In this document: positions 25,417 through 34,772 of the stretch, piece after piece | How the letters are laid out: each line of letters opens with the position of its first letter | Numbering within the stretch: the stretch's first letter is position 1 | DNA from: Paenibacillus phoenicis | GTDB taxonomy: Bacteria > Bacillota > Bacilli > Paenibacillales > Paenibacillaceae | Length of the DNA stretch: 64,000 nucleotides | Direction: 5' to 3' | NCBI RefSeq assembly: GCF_034718895.1 | Contig: NZ_JAYERP010000001.1 | Location: 744,001-808,000 of the forward strand | Program-made: the position numbers and the translations under genes | Notes under the pieces: model-generated | What the model was told of the DNA's origin: nothing | The model's database searches: none | What the model saw: the letters and a program-made list of their open reading frames with translations, nothing else

Positions 25417-27114
25417 ATGAGCAAAAACGGGTTGAGGAGCGGTTTTATCATCACACTGATCGCCTTACTGCTGACGGCATGCGCAGGGTCAGGCGGGAAT
25501 AAGGAGGCTAGCACGGTTAACTCGGGTTCGAACGAACCGGGTAGCGTGAATGAGACGGGTGCCGAAGAATTTAAGCCTGTCACCTTAACGTACCTCAGCG
25601 CCTGGAATGGCGGCGGAGGCGCCTTCCCGCAAGATCAGGAGAATAATCCCGTAGCTCAAAAAATCCGGGAAAAAACCGGGGTCACTTTAAAACTAGAATC
25701 GATCACGACCAGCGAAGTAGAGAAACTGAACACCATCTTCGCTTCCGGCACAGTTCCGGATATCGTGAATGCCCCATTCTGGTCGACGACCGGGGGAGAA
25801 GGACAAGTTATCAAGAAGGCGGCCATGGAAGGCCAGATTCTGGACTTAACACCTTATCTGGATAAGTACCCGAATGTAAAAAGACTGGTGACAACCGGGA
25901 TCGCCAAGGATTTTAACGAGTTCGATCTGAATAGCCCGGATTTTGAAGGAAAAACCTATCTCATTCCTACAGAAACTCCAGACGGAACCCCTGAGAGCAT
26001 TCATAACTGGAACTATGGCCTTTATGCCCGGGGAGATATTCTGAAGGCGTTAAATGTCAAAGCCGAGGATATCGATACGCAAGAAGAACTGTATGATTTG
26101 CTGGTTAAAATCAGAGACGGCGGCTTTAAGGATATTGCCGGCAAACCGGTCATTCCGGCAGGTACGATGTGGAATGGCTGGGATTATGGCCAATTCCTTG
26201 CCGGTTGGTCAGACTACAACATTTCGGACTACCGTGAAGAAGGCGGTAAGCTGATCCATTGGACGCAATCCAAGGATCATGAAGAGCGGCTGTTCTACAT
26301 GAGAAAGTTGTTAAACGAAGGTTTGTTTGACCTTGAAGCCTTCAGTAATACGAGCACAACCGCAAACGAAAAGCTGACGACAGGCAAGCTCGCTGTATTC
26401 GGAGCTCAACCGATGTTAGCGGAGTTGTCCAAGACGCTGTATAAGACGAATCCGGAAATGCAATATGAGCTGCTTGGACCGATGAAGAATAAGCGCGGAG
26501 AAATTCGGACGCAAGTCGAGAAACCCGGACGTTCCGGCTTCCCCGTCCTGTTCTTAAGCGCGAACATCAAAGATCCTGATGCGGCGTTGCGTTACATTGA
26601 TTATGTGAACAGTGAGGAAGGACGTTTGCTTGCCTACTACGGCATTGAAGGCACGCACTACACGCTGGAAAACGGGATTCCGCAATGGATTCCGGATGTG
26701 AAGAAGCAATTTGATGAGAATCCGGATCTGAAGAGAGACGCAGGGCTGAATTTCCTTCCGGGACGATTCATTGGCGCTTTCTCTGATTCCGTCACTTGGC
26801 CAACGCCAGAGGATCAAAAAACGCAGTGGCAAAAGCTGGAGGAGAGCTTCTCGGCCAGAATGCCGATCAAAATCATCGACAAGGTCAGCGCCAGCTACCT
26901 CGCGAGAGAATGGCCAAAATATGAGGAATACGTCAATAAGACCAGCAGCTTGAACTTTGATGATGAATTTAAGAAAGCACTGTTTGCCTCGTCGGATGAA
27001 GAAGCCTTAAATATGCTGCATAAAGTTCAAGAGAAATTTAGAGATGCGGGCGTAGAGAAAATGGCAGAGTTTGTGGCGCAAAAAGCGGCAGAACGGGATG
27101 ATGTAGGGTTCTAA
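25417..27114 (+). CDS. ABC transporter substrate-binding lipoprotein (LplA type)
   Basis: A 565-residue lipoprotein with signal peptide and lipobox LTAC (C22), then a Gly/Ser/Asn-rich tether. The long form (over 500 residues), 'NPVAQKIREKTGVTLKLES' and 'ASGTVPDIV' are typical of LplA-type binding proteins that partner LplB/LplC permeases. 'VKKQFDENPDLKRDAGLNFL' is in the C-terminal lobe. The ligand is unknown. Its ATG follows AAAGGGGAG. It is the third gene of the operon and is followed 36 bases later by an oxidoreductase, so the imported compound is probably further processed by those enzymes. Confidence 0.9.
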   Translation: MSKNGLRSGFIITLIALLLTACAGSGGNKEASTVNSGSNEPGSVNETGAEEFKPVTLTYLSAWNGGGGAFPQDQENNPVAQKIREKTGVTLKLESITTSEVEKLNTIFASGTVPDIVNAPFWSTTGGEGQVIKKAAMEGQILDLTPYLDKYPNVKRLVTTGIAKDFNEFDLNSPDFEGKTYLIPTETPDGTPESIHNWNYGLYARGDILKALNVKAEDIDTQEELYDLLVKIRDGGFKDIAGKPVIPAGTMWNGWDYGQFLAGWSDYNISDYREEGGKLIHWTQSKDHEERLFYMRKLLNEGLFDLEAFSNTSTTANEKLTTGKLAVFGAQPMLAELSKTLYKTNPEMQYELLGPMKNKRGEIRTQVEKPGRSGFPVLFLSANIKDPDAALRYIDYVNSEEGRLLAYYGIEGTHYTLENGIPQWIPDVKKQFDENPDLKRDAGLNFLPGRFIGAFSDSVTWPTPEDQKTQWQKLEESFSARMPIKIIDKVSASYLAREWPKYEEYVNKTSSLNFDDEFKKALFASSDEEALNMLHKVQEKFRDAGVEKMAEFVAQKAAERDDVGF

Positions 27115-27150
27115 CCCCTACTCATCCTGAAGATGAAGGAGGGAACGAGG

Positions 27151-28134
27151 ATGTTAAACGTGGCGATGTTAAGCAAATGGCATGTGCATGCAGAGGATTA
27201 TGCCAGAAAGTTGCAAACCCATGGGAACGTGAAGATCACCGCGGTCTGGGACGAACAACCTGAACGCGGCAGAGAATGGGCGGCCCGATTAGACGCGGAC
27301 TTTGAGGCGGATTTGGACACTCTTTTGCGGCGGGAAGATGTGGATGGCGTTGTGGTAGATGCTCCTACTAGCATGCACGCCGACGTCATGGTGGCTGCTG
27401 CTCAGGCCGGCAAGCATATTTTCACCGAGAAAGCGATGGCGCTGACTACGGAGGAATGCGATCGAATTTCGGCAGCGGTACGTGAGGCTGGCGTTAAGTT
27501 CTGCATCTCCTTCCCTGCCCGCACGAGACCGCAAGAATTGTTCGCGAAGCAGCTGATCGATGACCGGATCCTAGGGGATGTTACGCTTCTGCGTATTCGG
27601 AACGGCCATGACGGGGCTTTGAACAATTGGCTTCCGGAGTACTGGTATGATGAGAAGCAAGCCGGTGGCGGAGCGATGATGGATTTAGGCTGTCATCCGA
27701 TGTATCTCGCCAACTGGTACTTAGGGAAGCCGAAACGGATCACCTCCATGTTCCATTACTTCACCCAGCGCGCCGTGGAAGATAATGCGCAATGCTCCAT
27801 CGAGTTTGCCAACAATGCGGTTGCTCTGGTCGAAACTAGCCTAATCACCTATCGGACTCCTTCTGCGCTTGAAATTTACGGCACGGAAGGCACGTTGATC
27901 ATCTCGGATTCGAACGTGAAAGTCATCTCGAAGAAGTTCGATTCCCCCTTCTCCGGATGGATTACGCCAACACAGCTCCCTGCAGCGCAGCCGCTTCCGA
28001 TCATTCAATGGGCGGATGCCTTGCTTGAGGATAAGCCGATGCCGTTCGGACTGGAAGATGGAACGAAATTGACGGAGCTCCTGGAAGCAGCCTATATCGC
28101 CCACAGGGAAAACCGAACGGTGGAGTTCAAATAG
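27151..28134 (+). CDS. Gfo/Idh/MocA oxidoreductase, unusual N-terminus
   Basis: A 327-residue member of the glucose-fructose oxidoreductase/inositol dehydrogenase family. The C-terminal half is typical, with 'GGGAMMDLGCHPMYLANWYL' carrying the catalytic Asp and His, and 'EIYGTEGTLI'. Two features are atypical. The Rossmann glycine motif (usually GxGxxA) is replaced by 'MLSKWHVHAEDYA', and the usual EKP is 'TEKAMA'. NAD(P) binding may therefore differ. AAGGAGGG precedes the ATG at 27151; the ATG at 27133 overlaps that site. It lies between the binding-protein gene and a second, normal family member and probably acts with it on the imported sugar. Confidence 0.85.
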   Translation: MLNVAMLSKWHVHAEDYARKLQTHGNVKITAVWDEQPERGREWAARLDADFEADLDTLLRREDVDGVVVDAPTSMHADVMVAAAQAGKHIFTEKAMALTTEECDRISAAVREAGVKFCISFPARTRPQELFAKQLIDDRILGDVTLLRIRNGHDGALNNWLPEYWYDEKQAGGGAMMDLGCHPMYLANWYLGKPKRITSMFHYFTQRAVEDNAQCSIEFANNAVALVETSLITYRTPSALEIYGTEGTLIISDSNVKVISKKFDSPFSGWITPTQLPAAQPLPIIQWADALLEDKPMPFGLEDGTKLTELLEAAYIAHRENRTVEFK

Positions 28135-28153
28135 CGCGGAGGAGGGGAAACGG

Positions 28154-29236
28154 ATGAGAACGGTAAAGGTTGGGATCATCGGTTGCGGATTAATTGCGAA
28201 TGACAAGCATATGCCGAGTTTAGCGAAGGTGGACAATGTACAGATGGTGGCCTTCTGCGACTTGATCCCGGAAAGAGCTGAGGCCGCCGCGCAAAAATTC
28301 GGTACGCCAGATGCCAAGGTGTTCACGAATTACAAGGATCTGCTGGCGATGGAAGAGATCGAGGTTGTACATGTGTTAACCCCCAACAGTTCTCATGCCT
28401 CGATCTCCATCGATGCGCTCGAAAGCGGCAAGCATGTCATGTGCGAGAAGCCCATGGCCGTCACCGGTCCCGAGGCGAAAGCGATGTACGAGGCTCACTT
28501 GCGAACCGGCAAGAAGCTTACCGTCGGTTACCAGAGCCGATCCAGCGCCAAGAGCCAACTGCTCAAAAAGATGATCCAAAATGGCGAGCTGGGAGACATC
28601 TATTTTGCCAAAGCGGTGGCTACCCGCAGAAGAGGCGTGCCGACCTGGGGCGTGTTCTTGGATAAAGAGAAGCAGGGAGGCGGTCCGATGATCGATATCG
28701 GAACCCATTCCCTGGATCTGATCCTCTGGTTGATGGATAACTACGAACCGGAAAGCGTCGTCGGCAGTGTGTTCTATAAGCTGAAATACACCGAAAATGC
28801 CGCAAACGAATGGGGCTCCTGGGATCCCAATGAGTTCGAAGTCGAAGACTCCGCGTTTGGCTACGTGAAATTTAAAAATGGGGCTACGGTAATTATTGAA
28901 ACGAGCTGGGCCCTGAATATTGCAGACGGCGGAGGCAACCTGCTGTGCGGCACGAAGGGCGGGGCGGACTTTAATAACCGTAAACTGCGGATCAACGGCG
29001 AAAGAGACGGAAGCTTGTTCGTGAATGAAATCGACGTGGACCCAAACGCAAGAGAACTGTTCCGCGGGGAGAAGTTGACCGATTTCGAGTATGAAGCCAA
29101 ACAATGGATTCACAGCATCGTCAACGACACGGAACCTCTTGTGAAACCAAGGGAAGCGATGATCGTGTCTCAGATCTTGGAGGCGGTCTATCAATCCGCG
29201 GAATCGGGGAAAATCGTTTATTTTGATCAGGAATAA
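28154..29236 (+). CDS. Gfo/Idh/MocA family oxidoreductase
   Basis: A 360-residue NAD(P)-dependent sugar oxidoreductase. It has the expected Rossmann motif 'VGIIGCGLIAND', the 'CEKPMAVT' motif containing the catalytic Lys, and 'GGGPMIDIGTHSLDLILWLM' with the Asp and His of the active site. The C-terminal alpha/beta domain is normal and the length usual. Family members oxidise or epimerise sugars, polyols or sugar acids, often in pairs to move a keto group. It is separated by 19 bases from the preceding family member and is the last gene before a strong terminator. Confidence 0.9.
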   Translation: MRTVKVGIIGCGLIANDKHMPSLAKVDNVQMVAFCDLIPERAEAAAQKFGTPDAKVFTNYKDLLAMEEIEVVHVLTPNSSHASISIDALESGKHVMCEKPMAVTGPEAKAMYEAHLRTGKKLTVGYQSRSSAKSQLLKKMIQNGELGDIYFAKAVATRRRGVPTWGVFLDKEKQGGGPMIDIGTHSLDLILWLMDNYEPESVVGSVFYKLKYTENAANEWGSWDPNEFEVEDSAFGYVKFKNGATVIIETSWALNIADGGGNLLCGTKGGADFNNRKLRINGERDGSLFVNEIDVDPNARELFRGEKLTDFEYEAKQWIHSIVNDTEPLVKPREAMIVSQILEAVYQSAESGKIVYFDQE

Positions 29237-29264
29237 GTACGCGAAATAATAAATCTCGTAATCC

Positions 29265-29297
29265 GTCCGTGAAGCGACAGCTTCGCGGACTTTTTTT
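29265..29297 (+). terminator. Terminator of importer operon 2
   Basis: GTCCGTGAAGC-GACA-GCTTCGCGGAC (29265-29290) is an 11-bp stem with one G-T pair, followed by seven T. It lies 29 bases after the last oxidoreductase stop. Confidence 0.92.
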
Positions 29298-29336
29298 GTG
29301 ATTGTTTGATTCAATGGATGTTGTATCTGCCATTGC

Positions 29337-29681
29337 CTAATTTTTGTCTTTTGTAATTTTTTTAGCGGTAACTTGTGCTGGAAATGAATCATCACTTACT
29401 TCAAAGAACACTGTAACCTCATCACCTTTTTTATATTTTGAAGGTGTAATTTTATTTACCCAGATGGCTTGAGAATACTCATTGGATTCCAATACTTCTT
29501 TGTAATTCTTGCTCAGGTCTTCCTTTTTTAAGTGTGAAATTACTAAAATTTTTTTATTCTCTTCATCTACCGTGTGTACAATCCCTTTCAAAACTTCATT
29601 GTTCTTGCTACAGGCAATGACTAATAAGAAAAAAACAAAGATAAGTGTCCATTTAACAATAGTTCTAGATTCTTTAAACAT
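29337..29681 (-). CDS. Small lipoprotein, DUF3221 (YobA-like)
   Basis: A 114-residue lipoprotein with signal peptide and lipobox ending 'VIACSKN'. The mature part shows a beta-rich domain with 'GIVHTVDEENKKILVIS', 'QAIWVNKITPSKYKKGDEV' and 'FPAQVTAKKI', resembling the DUF3221/YobA group of small secreted OB-like domains. Function is unknown. The ATG at 29681 has AAAGGAG 8 bases upstream. The gene is AT-rich compared with its neighbours (many AAA/TTT codons), suggesting separate acquisition. It stands alone, convergent to the oxidoreductase operon. Confidence 0.75.
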   Translation of the reverse strand: MFKESRTIVKWTLIFVFFLLVIACSKNNEVLKGIVHTVDEENKKILVISHLKKEDLSKNYKEVLESNEYSQAIWVNKITPSKYKKGDEVTVFFEVSDDSFPAQVTAKKITKDKN

Positions 29682-29789
29682 GGACTTTCTCCTTTGAAGG
29701 GTTGAGAGTTAGTTTAAAATTGGTTGCACAGGTATTGCATTCAGTACATTTCCGATATAGGAGTATACGGCATTTCCATTATAGCGACC

Positions 29790-30120
29790 TTAGCAGTGGT
29801 CAACATTAAAGATTCGTAGCTGCCCTTTTAATGACATGCCTTCTGGTCGGGGCAGAGGCTGAATCTGTTTCATCACGCCGATCCAGGCGATCGCTGTCAG
29901 AAGCGTGATGATTAGAAAAGGGAATCTCCAACCCAACAGTTGCCCCAGCAAGGTTCCAAGCGGAGCGCCTAGAATGACGGATACGGTTAACCCTGAGCTA
30001 ACAAATGCGATACTTCTCCCTTCCCGACCAGGGCGGGCCAGATCTTTCGCAGTAACAACAATTGTGCCGAAGAGAGTGCCGTGAGCGAAGGAACTTAGGA
30101 TACGCCCTGCCAACAGCGTC
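29790..30120 (-). pseudogene. MFS transporter fragment
   Basis: About 105 residues match the middle of an AraJ/YdhP-type major facilitator exporter: 'LLAGRILSSFAHGTLFGT', 'LARPGREGRSIAFVSSGLTV' and 'LGAPLGTLLGQLLGWRFPF'. The N-terminal helices and the second half of the protein are missing. On its 5' side it is fused in frame to the end of a MerR-type regulator remnant, which is not a natural arrangement. It is a deletion product of two genes. Confidence 0.75.
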
Positions 30121-30678
30121 CCGTTCATCTCGCGGGGAAAATAGATCTCCCTGCTGGGAAGTTCCGGACTGATTTCGTAGCCATTTTTCTCAATCCAGGA
30201 ACCCAGATCAACGCTAACCGGCGTATCTGTATCCGGACGGCTCCGATGCTTAACCGAAGCAACGGTCACTTCCGGGAGCACTTTGGTCTTAAAACAATCT
30301 CCTCAAACAAACAAGGGATGTTTGCTCTGCTCGTCGTTTCTTTCACGGATACGACCCTTAAAGGCTCCACCTTTTTCACCAAGATCTCATGATGAGGTGT
30401 TCCGCCTCGTTCGATCTGTTCCAGTCTGGCCTCGATCCGTCTTAATCGATTGACTTCAGACTCGATCAAGGACTGCACTTCTGCTTGTTTGAGTCGAAAC
30501 ATCCCTCTCATTTCAACGCCAAGATCCGATGCAGGACAAGCAATTGCTCGCTTGTATAATAGCGATAGCCGCTTTGCTGGTCCTTATAAGCAGGCTTCAG
30601 CAAATCAAGCTGATCGTAGAAGCGTAACGTTTTGACAGGAACTTGACTCAACTTGGAGAATTCGCTGATCTTGAACAT
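30121..30678 (-). pseudogene. Broken MerR-family regulator (BmrR-like)
   Basis: The ATG at 30678 with AAGGAA upstream starts an intact MerR helix-turn-helix, 'MFKISEFSKLSQVPVKTLRF', then 'YDQLDLLKP' and 'SGYRYYTSEQL'. After 'RILALK' the frame stops; homology resumes in another frame as 'MRGMFRLKQAEVQSLIESEV', with about 20 family residues missing in between. A second shift occurs after 'CLFEEIV'. The remaining GyrI-like effector-domain tail ('WIEKNGYEISPELPSREIY') runs directly into the MFS fragment. With two shifts and a deletion it cannot make a working regulator. The drug-efflux pair regulator/MFS pump seems to have decayed together. Confidence 0.78.
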
Positions 30679-30764
30679 CCTCATATTCCTTTCTCATCTT
30701 AACGAAATGATCGTGAACCCATTATAAACTCTCCATCGCAGTGGAAAGTCAAGGGGGGGATATA

Positions 30765-30798
30765 CAAAAAACGCAAAGCCGTCGCTTTGCGTTTTTTT
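30765..30798 (-). terminator. Terminator of the ROK repressor gene
   Basis: AACGCAAAGC-CGTC-GCTTTGCGTT (30769-30792) is a perfect 10-bp stem with A-tract and T-tract flanks, able to terminate in both directions. It follows the ROK repressor on the minus strand. Confidence 0.88.
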
Positions 30799-30829
30799 GC
30801 GGTATGAGAGAGCAGTAGAGGGTGTAACA

Positions 30830-32005
30830 TCATCCGTTTCTATTGACTCTACGGTACTCGAGGTTATTTTCCATGACAAGGGCGGCGTTACCGATAAAAA
30901 ACGCATTTCCAGGGAACTTTGAACGTGCGATCTGGACCTTACGGCGGTTGCCTGCAGCGATGATGCGGGCATTAACCTCCTGCTCAAAATGCTGAAACAG
31001 TTGGTCTTTAGCAAACCACAGGTCACCTCCGATAAAAATACACTCCGGATCATATAGGTTCACGATGTTGATCAGGCCGCTCAGAAGATAATGATTCATT
31101 CGCTCCAATGCGGCGGAACAGATCGCATCGCCAGTTTCTGCCTTGATGAGCAGCTGCATCCAATCTAAGTCGTGCGGCGCGCCATTCTGATGCGCCCAAT
31201 GGAGGGTAGCGCGGACGCTGCTCATGGCCTCCAGACAACCGCGCTGCCCGCATGCGCATAACTCCCCATCGGTTTGCACAATCATATGACCAATAATCGA
31301 AGCCAATCCATTCGTGCCGCTATACAAGCGTTGATTGAGGATCACTCCTCCGCCGATCCCGGCCGTGACCCCCACATACACGAAGTTGTTATACTGCTTC
31401 CCGCCTCCATAATACATCTCCGCCAAGGCGGATACGGCCATATCGTTTTCAATATAAACGGGAAGATTCCAACGTTCCTTCAACCGGGGAACGATATGAA
31501 TGATGTCGATATTAAAATCAGGCGGATCGATGATGACGCCTTCCGTCATATTGATGGGGCCAATACTCGCAATCCCAATGCCCCAAACCTTCTCGATGGG
31601 GACATTTTGGAGGATGACCTCGCACATGGCCAGCAAGCCGTTGATAAAGCTGTCCTCGGTCGTAAATTGCCCGATCGGAACCTGATTGTGAAGAACAATC
31701 GCGCCGGTCAGATTGATAATTCCCACTTGCAAATAATCCCGGCCTACGCTGATGCCTAGCGTCAGCAAACTGTCGGGGACGACTTCCAACAAGGTTGGGC
31801 GCCGTCCCGAGGTTGAAGCGCTAGTCCCGCATTCGCGGACGATTCCCTCCTCCAAAAAATCAGCAATCAGCGAAGTGATGGTCATTTTGCTTAGCTGAGT
31901 TTTTTTGCTCAGCTCGATTCTGGATATTGGACCACATGTGGCAATGGTCTTTAAGATGAGAAACTTATTGGTTTCGATCATGTTCTGATGATTTACGCCC
32001 CGCAT
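30830..32005 (-). CDS. ROK-family transcriptional repressor (XylR/NagC type)
   Basis: A ~391-residue ROK repressor. A winged helix-turn-helix at residues 10-70 ('TIATCGPISRIELSKKTQLS', 'TITSLIADFLEEGIV') is followed by a ROK sugar-binding domain with 'GIGIASIGPI', 'YIENDMAVSALAE', 'VYVGVTAGIGGGVILN' and the zinc cluster 'CACGQRGCLE'. The start 'MRGVNHQNM' at 32005 is typical of the family; an ATG at 32020 is also in frame. It diverges from a ROK sugar kinase and the third importer and probably represses that operon until its sugar binds. The zinc-site ligands appear complete. Confidence 0.9.
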   Translation of the reverse strand: MRGVNHQNMIETNKFLILKTIATCGPISRIELSKKTQLSKMTITSLIADFLEEGIVRECGTSASTSGRRPTLLEVVPDSLLTLGISVGRDYLQVGIINLTGAIVLHNQVPIGQFTTEDSFINGLLAMCEVILQNVPIEKVWGIGIASIGPINMTEGVIIDPPDFNIDIIHIVPRLKERWNLPVYIENDMAVSALAEMYYGGGKQYNNFVYVGVTAGIGGGVILNQRLYSGTNGLASIIGHMIVQTDGELCACGQRGCLEAMSSVRATLHWAHQNGAPHDLDWMQLLIKAETGDAICSAALERMNHYLLSGLINIVNLYDPECIFIGGDLWFAKDQLFQHFEQEVNARIIAAGNRRKVQIARSKFPGNAFFIGNAALVMENNLEYRRVNRNG

Positions 32006-32237
32006 TGATGCCATCTCCATATGTAAGAATAGGTATTCCTTTACAATTTCAAAGTATATTACTCGTATTATATCACAGTTATGTGAGGTTCGTGCTATAG
32101 CAGTTTTCTCAACAGTTCTGTAGTTTATATCGCATCCGGAAGGACAAATAGTAAACGTGGATTATTAATTGCGGTTGGTTTTTAAAATATACGCTATATC
32201 GAAGAAAATATTATGTTTTAAAATTACTGATTTTGTA
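32006..32237. other. Divergent intergenic region, repressor side
   Basis: AT-rich and free of genes. The repressor promoter and operators should lie here. Nothing symmetrical enough to name as the ROK operator was found by eye. Confidence 0.3.
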
Positions 32238-32267
32238 TTGACATCCCGTTGAAAGCGATTTTATAAT
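32238..32267 (+). promoter_or_regulatory. Sigma-A promoter with embedded cre site, importer operon 3
   Basis: TTGACA (32238-32243) and TATAAT (32262-32267) stand 18 bases apart. TGAAAGCGATTTTA (32250-32263), inside the spacer, matches the cre consensus with one mismatch, so CcpA binding would block RNA polymerase. The promoter is 130 bases before the ROK kinase gene. Confidence 0.7.
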
Positions 32268-32399
32268 CCTATTAGTAAGAGATATTTACTATTTGCTATT
32301 CCCGTATGAAATCGCAGCCTCTTTAAGGTTTCGGAACCGAGTTCATCAAGCAATCTGCCTATAACCTGCGGGGATACGAATGGAGTGATGGATTTTGTT

Positions 32400-33377
32400 A
32401 TGCGGATAGGAGTGGATATTGGCGGCACGAAGGTCTCATGTGCGCTGGTAGGAGAGGATAAGACCATTCTTTCAAAAGTAAGCTTTGATACAAGGGGGGG
32501 ACGGCCCTATACGGAGGTGCTGCGTGATATCGCGGATTCCATTTATTCTGTTCTGGACCTAGCTGGAATCCGACTCGATGAGGTTGAGGCGATTGGCCTT
32601 GGCTGCCCGGGAATTTTGGATCAGCAAAAGGGAGAAGTGATTTACTCCAACAATATTGCCTGGGAGCATGTACCGCTTGTAAAAACGCTGCAGAACTATG
32701 TACCCAAGGAAGTCTATATCGACAACGATGCCAATTGCGCTGCATTGGGCGAGTATCTCTGCGGAGCGTCCCAAGGAACAAGCTCATCGGTTACCGTCAC
32801 GCTTGGCACCGGGGTTGGCGGGGGGATTATCCTTGGCGGACGAATTCATAGCGGATTTAATTCGGCGGCAAATGCGATCGGGCATATGGTCATCGTGTCC
32901 GGGGGGGTGTCGTGCACCTGCGGGCGACGAGGCTGCTGGGAATCCTACGCCTCCATCACGGCACTGGTTCGTATGGCTGAGGAGATGGCAGCGCAATTTC
33001 CGCATTCCCTTCTGGCCGAGGTGAAGAGGCGCTCCGGGCAATTTAACGGGAAGAACATTTTTGATACCGCCAGACAAAACGATCCCGCAGCCTTAAAGCT
33101 GCTGGACAGATACTACTTTTTTGTGTCAGAGGGGATTATCGACATCATTAATATGTTTCAGCCTGAGATGATTGTAATCGGGGGTGGAATTAGCAGCGAA
33201 GGCGACTATCTGTTGCAGCCCATTCTTGCCCATGTAAAAAAGGGGGTGTACTGCAAGCAAGTTCCGCTGCCACAAATTACGATTGCCAAACTAAACAATG
33301 ATGCCGGACTCATTGGCGCAGCTTACTTGCACGGGTATCAGGCAACGGCAGTAAAGCAAGGAATCAAACGCGTTTAG
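32400..33377 (+). CDS. ROK-family sugar kinase
   Basis: A ~325-residue ROK kinase without a DNA-binding domain, so an enzyme rather than a repressor. The ATP motif 'IGVDIGGTK' is at the N-terminus, the sugar/catalytic region reads 'YIDNDANCAALGEYLCGAS', then 'TLGTGVGGGIILGG' and the zinc motif 'CTCGRRGCWE'. Family members phosphorylate glucose, fructose, mannose or N-acetylmannosamine. With an alpha-mannosidase and a mannose-6-phosphate isomerase-like gene in the same operon, a mannose or fructose kinase is the best guess. ATGs at 32388 and 32400 are possible; 'MRIGVDIGGTK' at 32400 fits the family, but spacing to GGAG is long. Confidence 0.88.
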   Translation: MRIGVDIGGTKVSCALVGEDKTILSKVSFDTRGGRPYTEVLRDIADSIYSVLDLAGIRLDEVEAIGLGCPGILDQQKGEVIYSNNIAWEHVPLVKTLQNYVPKEVYIDNDANCAALGEYLCGASQGTSSSVTVTLGTGVGGGIILGGRIHSGFNSAANAIGHMVIVSGGVSCTCGRRGCWESYASITALVRMAEEMAAQFPHSLLAEVKRRSGQFNGKNIFDTARQNDPAALKLLDRYYFFVSEGIIDIINMFQPEMIVIGGGISSEGDYLLQPILAHVKKGVYCKQVPLPQITIAKLNNDAGLIGAAYLHGYQATAVKQGIKRV

Positions 33378-33448
33378 TCTACAAACCCGCTTGATGCACA
33401 TCGTGCCGCGGGGTCATTGTACAGATCAAACAAGGGGAGGATAAATCG

Positions 33449-34747
33449 ATGTCTGGCAAAAAAATGATGTCCTTATTTCTTACCATGTTCCTAATGACGG
33501 GAATCCTTGCAGCATGTGGTGGAGGGAACGCCTCCGATAACACCTCTGGAAACACCGGAAATACAGCTAAATCCGAGAATACACCTACTCAGACTGGCGG
33601 AAAAGTAGAGTTTTGGCTGGATAAACTGGGCGATGCGGAAAAAGCGGCTCGTTTGTCTGAAGCCTGGAAGAAGGATTCGGGGATCGAGATAGAGTTCACC
33701 AATTACCCTGATGTAGCCGCCTATCAGACCTCTATCCAACAAACGATCGATGACCCCGGGGCTCCAGGCTTGTTCACCTGGTGGAGCGGTCCGCAATTGG
33801 AAACGCTGGCCAAAAACGGCAAGCTGGCAGATCTGTCTGCGGAATGGGATCACTACATCGCTGACGGTGTTTCCGCAGATATCAAGGAAGCTTTCACGGT
33901 GGGCGGCAAGGTCTACGCTGCTCCTTACAGTCTCCGCTACATGTCCGTACTCTATAATGTGAAAGTATTTGAGGCTGCCGGCGTGGCAGTTCCTACGACA
34001 TTCGAAGAGTTTCTAGAGGCTTGCGAGAAGATCAAGGCCAGCGGCGTCACCCCGATTGGCTTGAAGAACGACTCCTGGGCTAGCTTCATCTGGTTCCAGC
34101 AATTAATTGCAGCTTACGATCCTCAGCTGTATATCGATATTTGCAATGGCACCAAGCCCTATACGGATGAGGCTGTGAAGGAAGTGATGGCGATCTGGAG
34201 AGACATGTTTAATAAAGGTTATTTTGGAGAGCCCATCGTCTACAGCGATCTCCATAAAGAATTTGCGACAGGCGTCGTTGCGATGATGTTGGAGGATAGC
34301 CCAACCGTTACTGGTTTACAGAACGATTACGGCATGGAGCCCGGAACCCATATTGATGCCTTTATCCTGCCTAGCATGAGGGGTGGCAAGGGGACGATCT
34401 TCTTTGAAGCTTCGCCAATTGTCGTGACCGAGGCTAGCTCCTCCAAAGAACAGGCTCTCGCCGCTCTGCGCAGCTTCTACAAACCGGGTACCCAAATGGT
34501 GATGGTCAACGACCACGGCATTGCCAACATTAGTACGATATCCGTGGAAAATCAAACCATTCAGCGCATTTTGGATATGACCGGAGATTCTTCCAAGTAC
34601 CAGCTCCTGCTTCGCTTCTATGAAAATACTCCCGAGGATCTACGCAATACGGCCATTGATGAGCTCTCTCGCTTTATGTACAGCGGCGCGGATATTGACG
34701 ATGTGCTGAATACCATCCAGGCTAAGGCGGATGAAGTATTCGGTTAA
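33449..34747 (+). CDS. Sugar ABC transporter substrate-binding lipoprotein
   Basis: A 432-residue family 1 binding lipoprotein with lipobox LAAC (C23), then an Asn/Thr/Gly-rich tether. 'WKKDSGIEIEFTNYPDVAA', 'FTWWSGPQLETLAKNGKLAD', 'AAPYSLRYMSVLYN' and 'FEEFLEACEKIKASGVTPI' are characteristic of CUT1 oligosaccharide-binding proteins. AGGGGAGG precedes the ATG. It is the second gene of operon 3, after the ROK kinase. Judging from the alpha-mannosidase downstream it may bind alpha-mannosides (inference). The next permease starts at a TTG 25 bases after its stop. Confidence 0.9.
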   Translation: MSGKKMMSLFLTMFLMTGILAACGGGNASDNTSGNTGNTAKSENTPTQTGGKVEFWLDKLGDAEKAARLSEAWKKDSGIEIEFTNYPDVAAYQTSIQQTIDDPGAPGLFTWWSGPQLETLAKNGKLADLSAEWDHYIADGVSADIKEAFTVGGKVYAAPYSLRYMSVLYNVKVFEAAGVAVPTTFEEFLEACEKIKASGVTPIGLKNDSWASFIWFQQLIAAYDPQLYIDICNGTKPYTDEAVKEVMAIWRDMFNKGYFGEPIVYSDLHKEFATGVVAMMLEDSPTVTGLQNDYGMEPGTHIDAFILPSMRGGKGTIFFEASPIVVTEASSSKEQALAALRSFYKPGTQMVMVNDHGIANISTISVENQTIQRILDMTGDSSKYQLLLRFYENTPEDLRNTAIDELSRFMYSGADIDDVLNTIQAKADEVFG

Positions 34748-34772
34748 ATTACGAAGGAGTGAGGGGGTTCCT

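Noticed and set aside
28376..29395. 339-codon minus-strand ORF opposite the second Gfo/Idh gene
   Set aside because: Shadow that runs through a terminator and into the DUF3221 gene; no recognisable domain.
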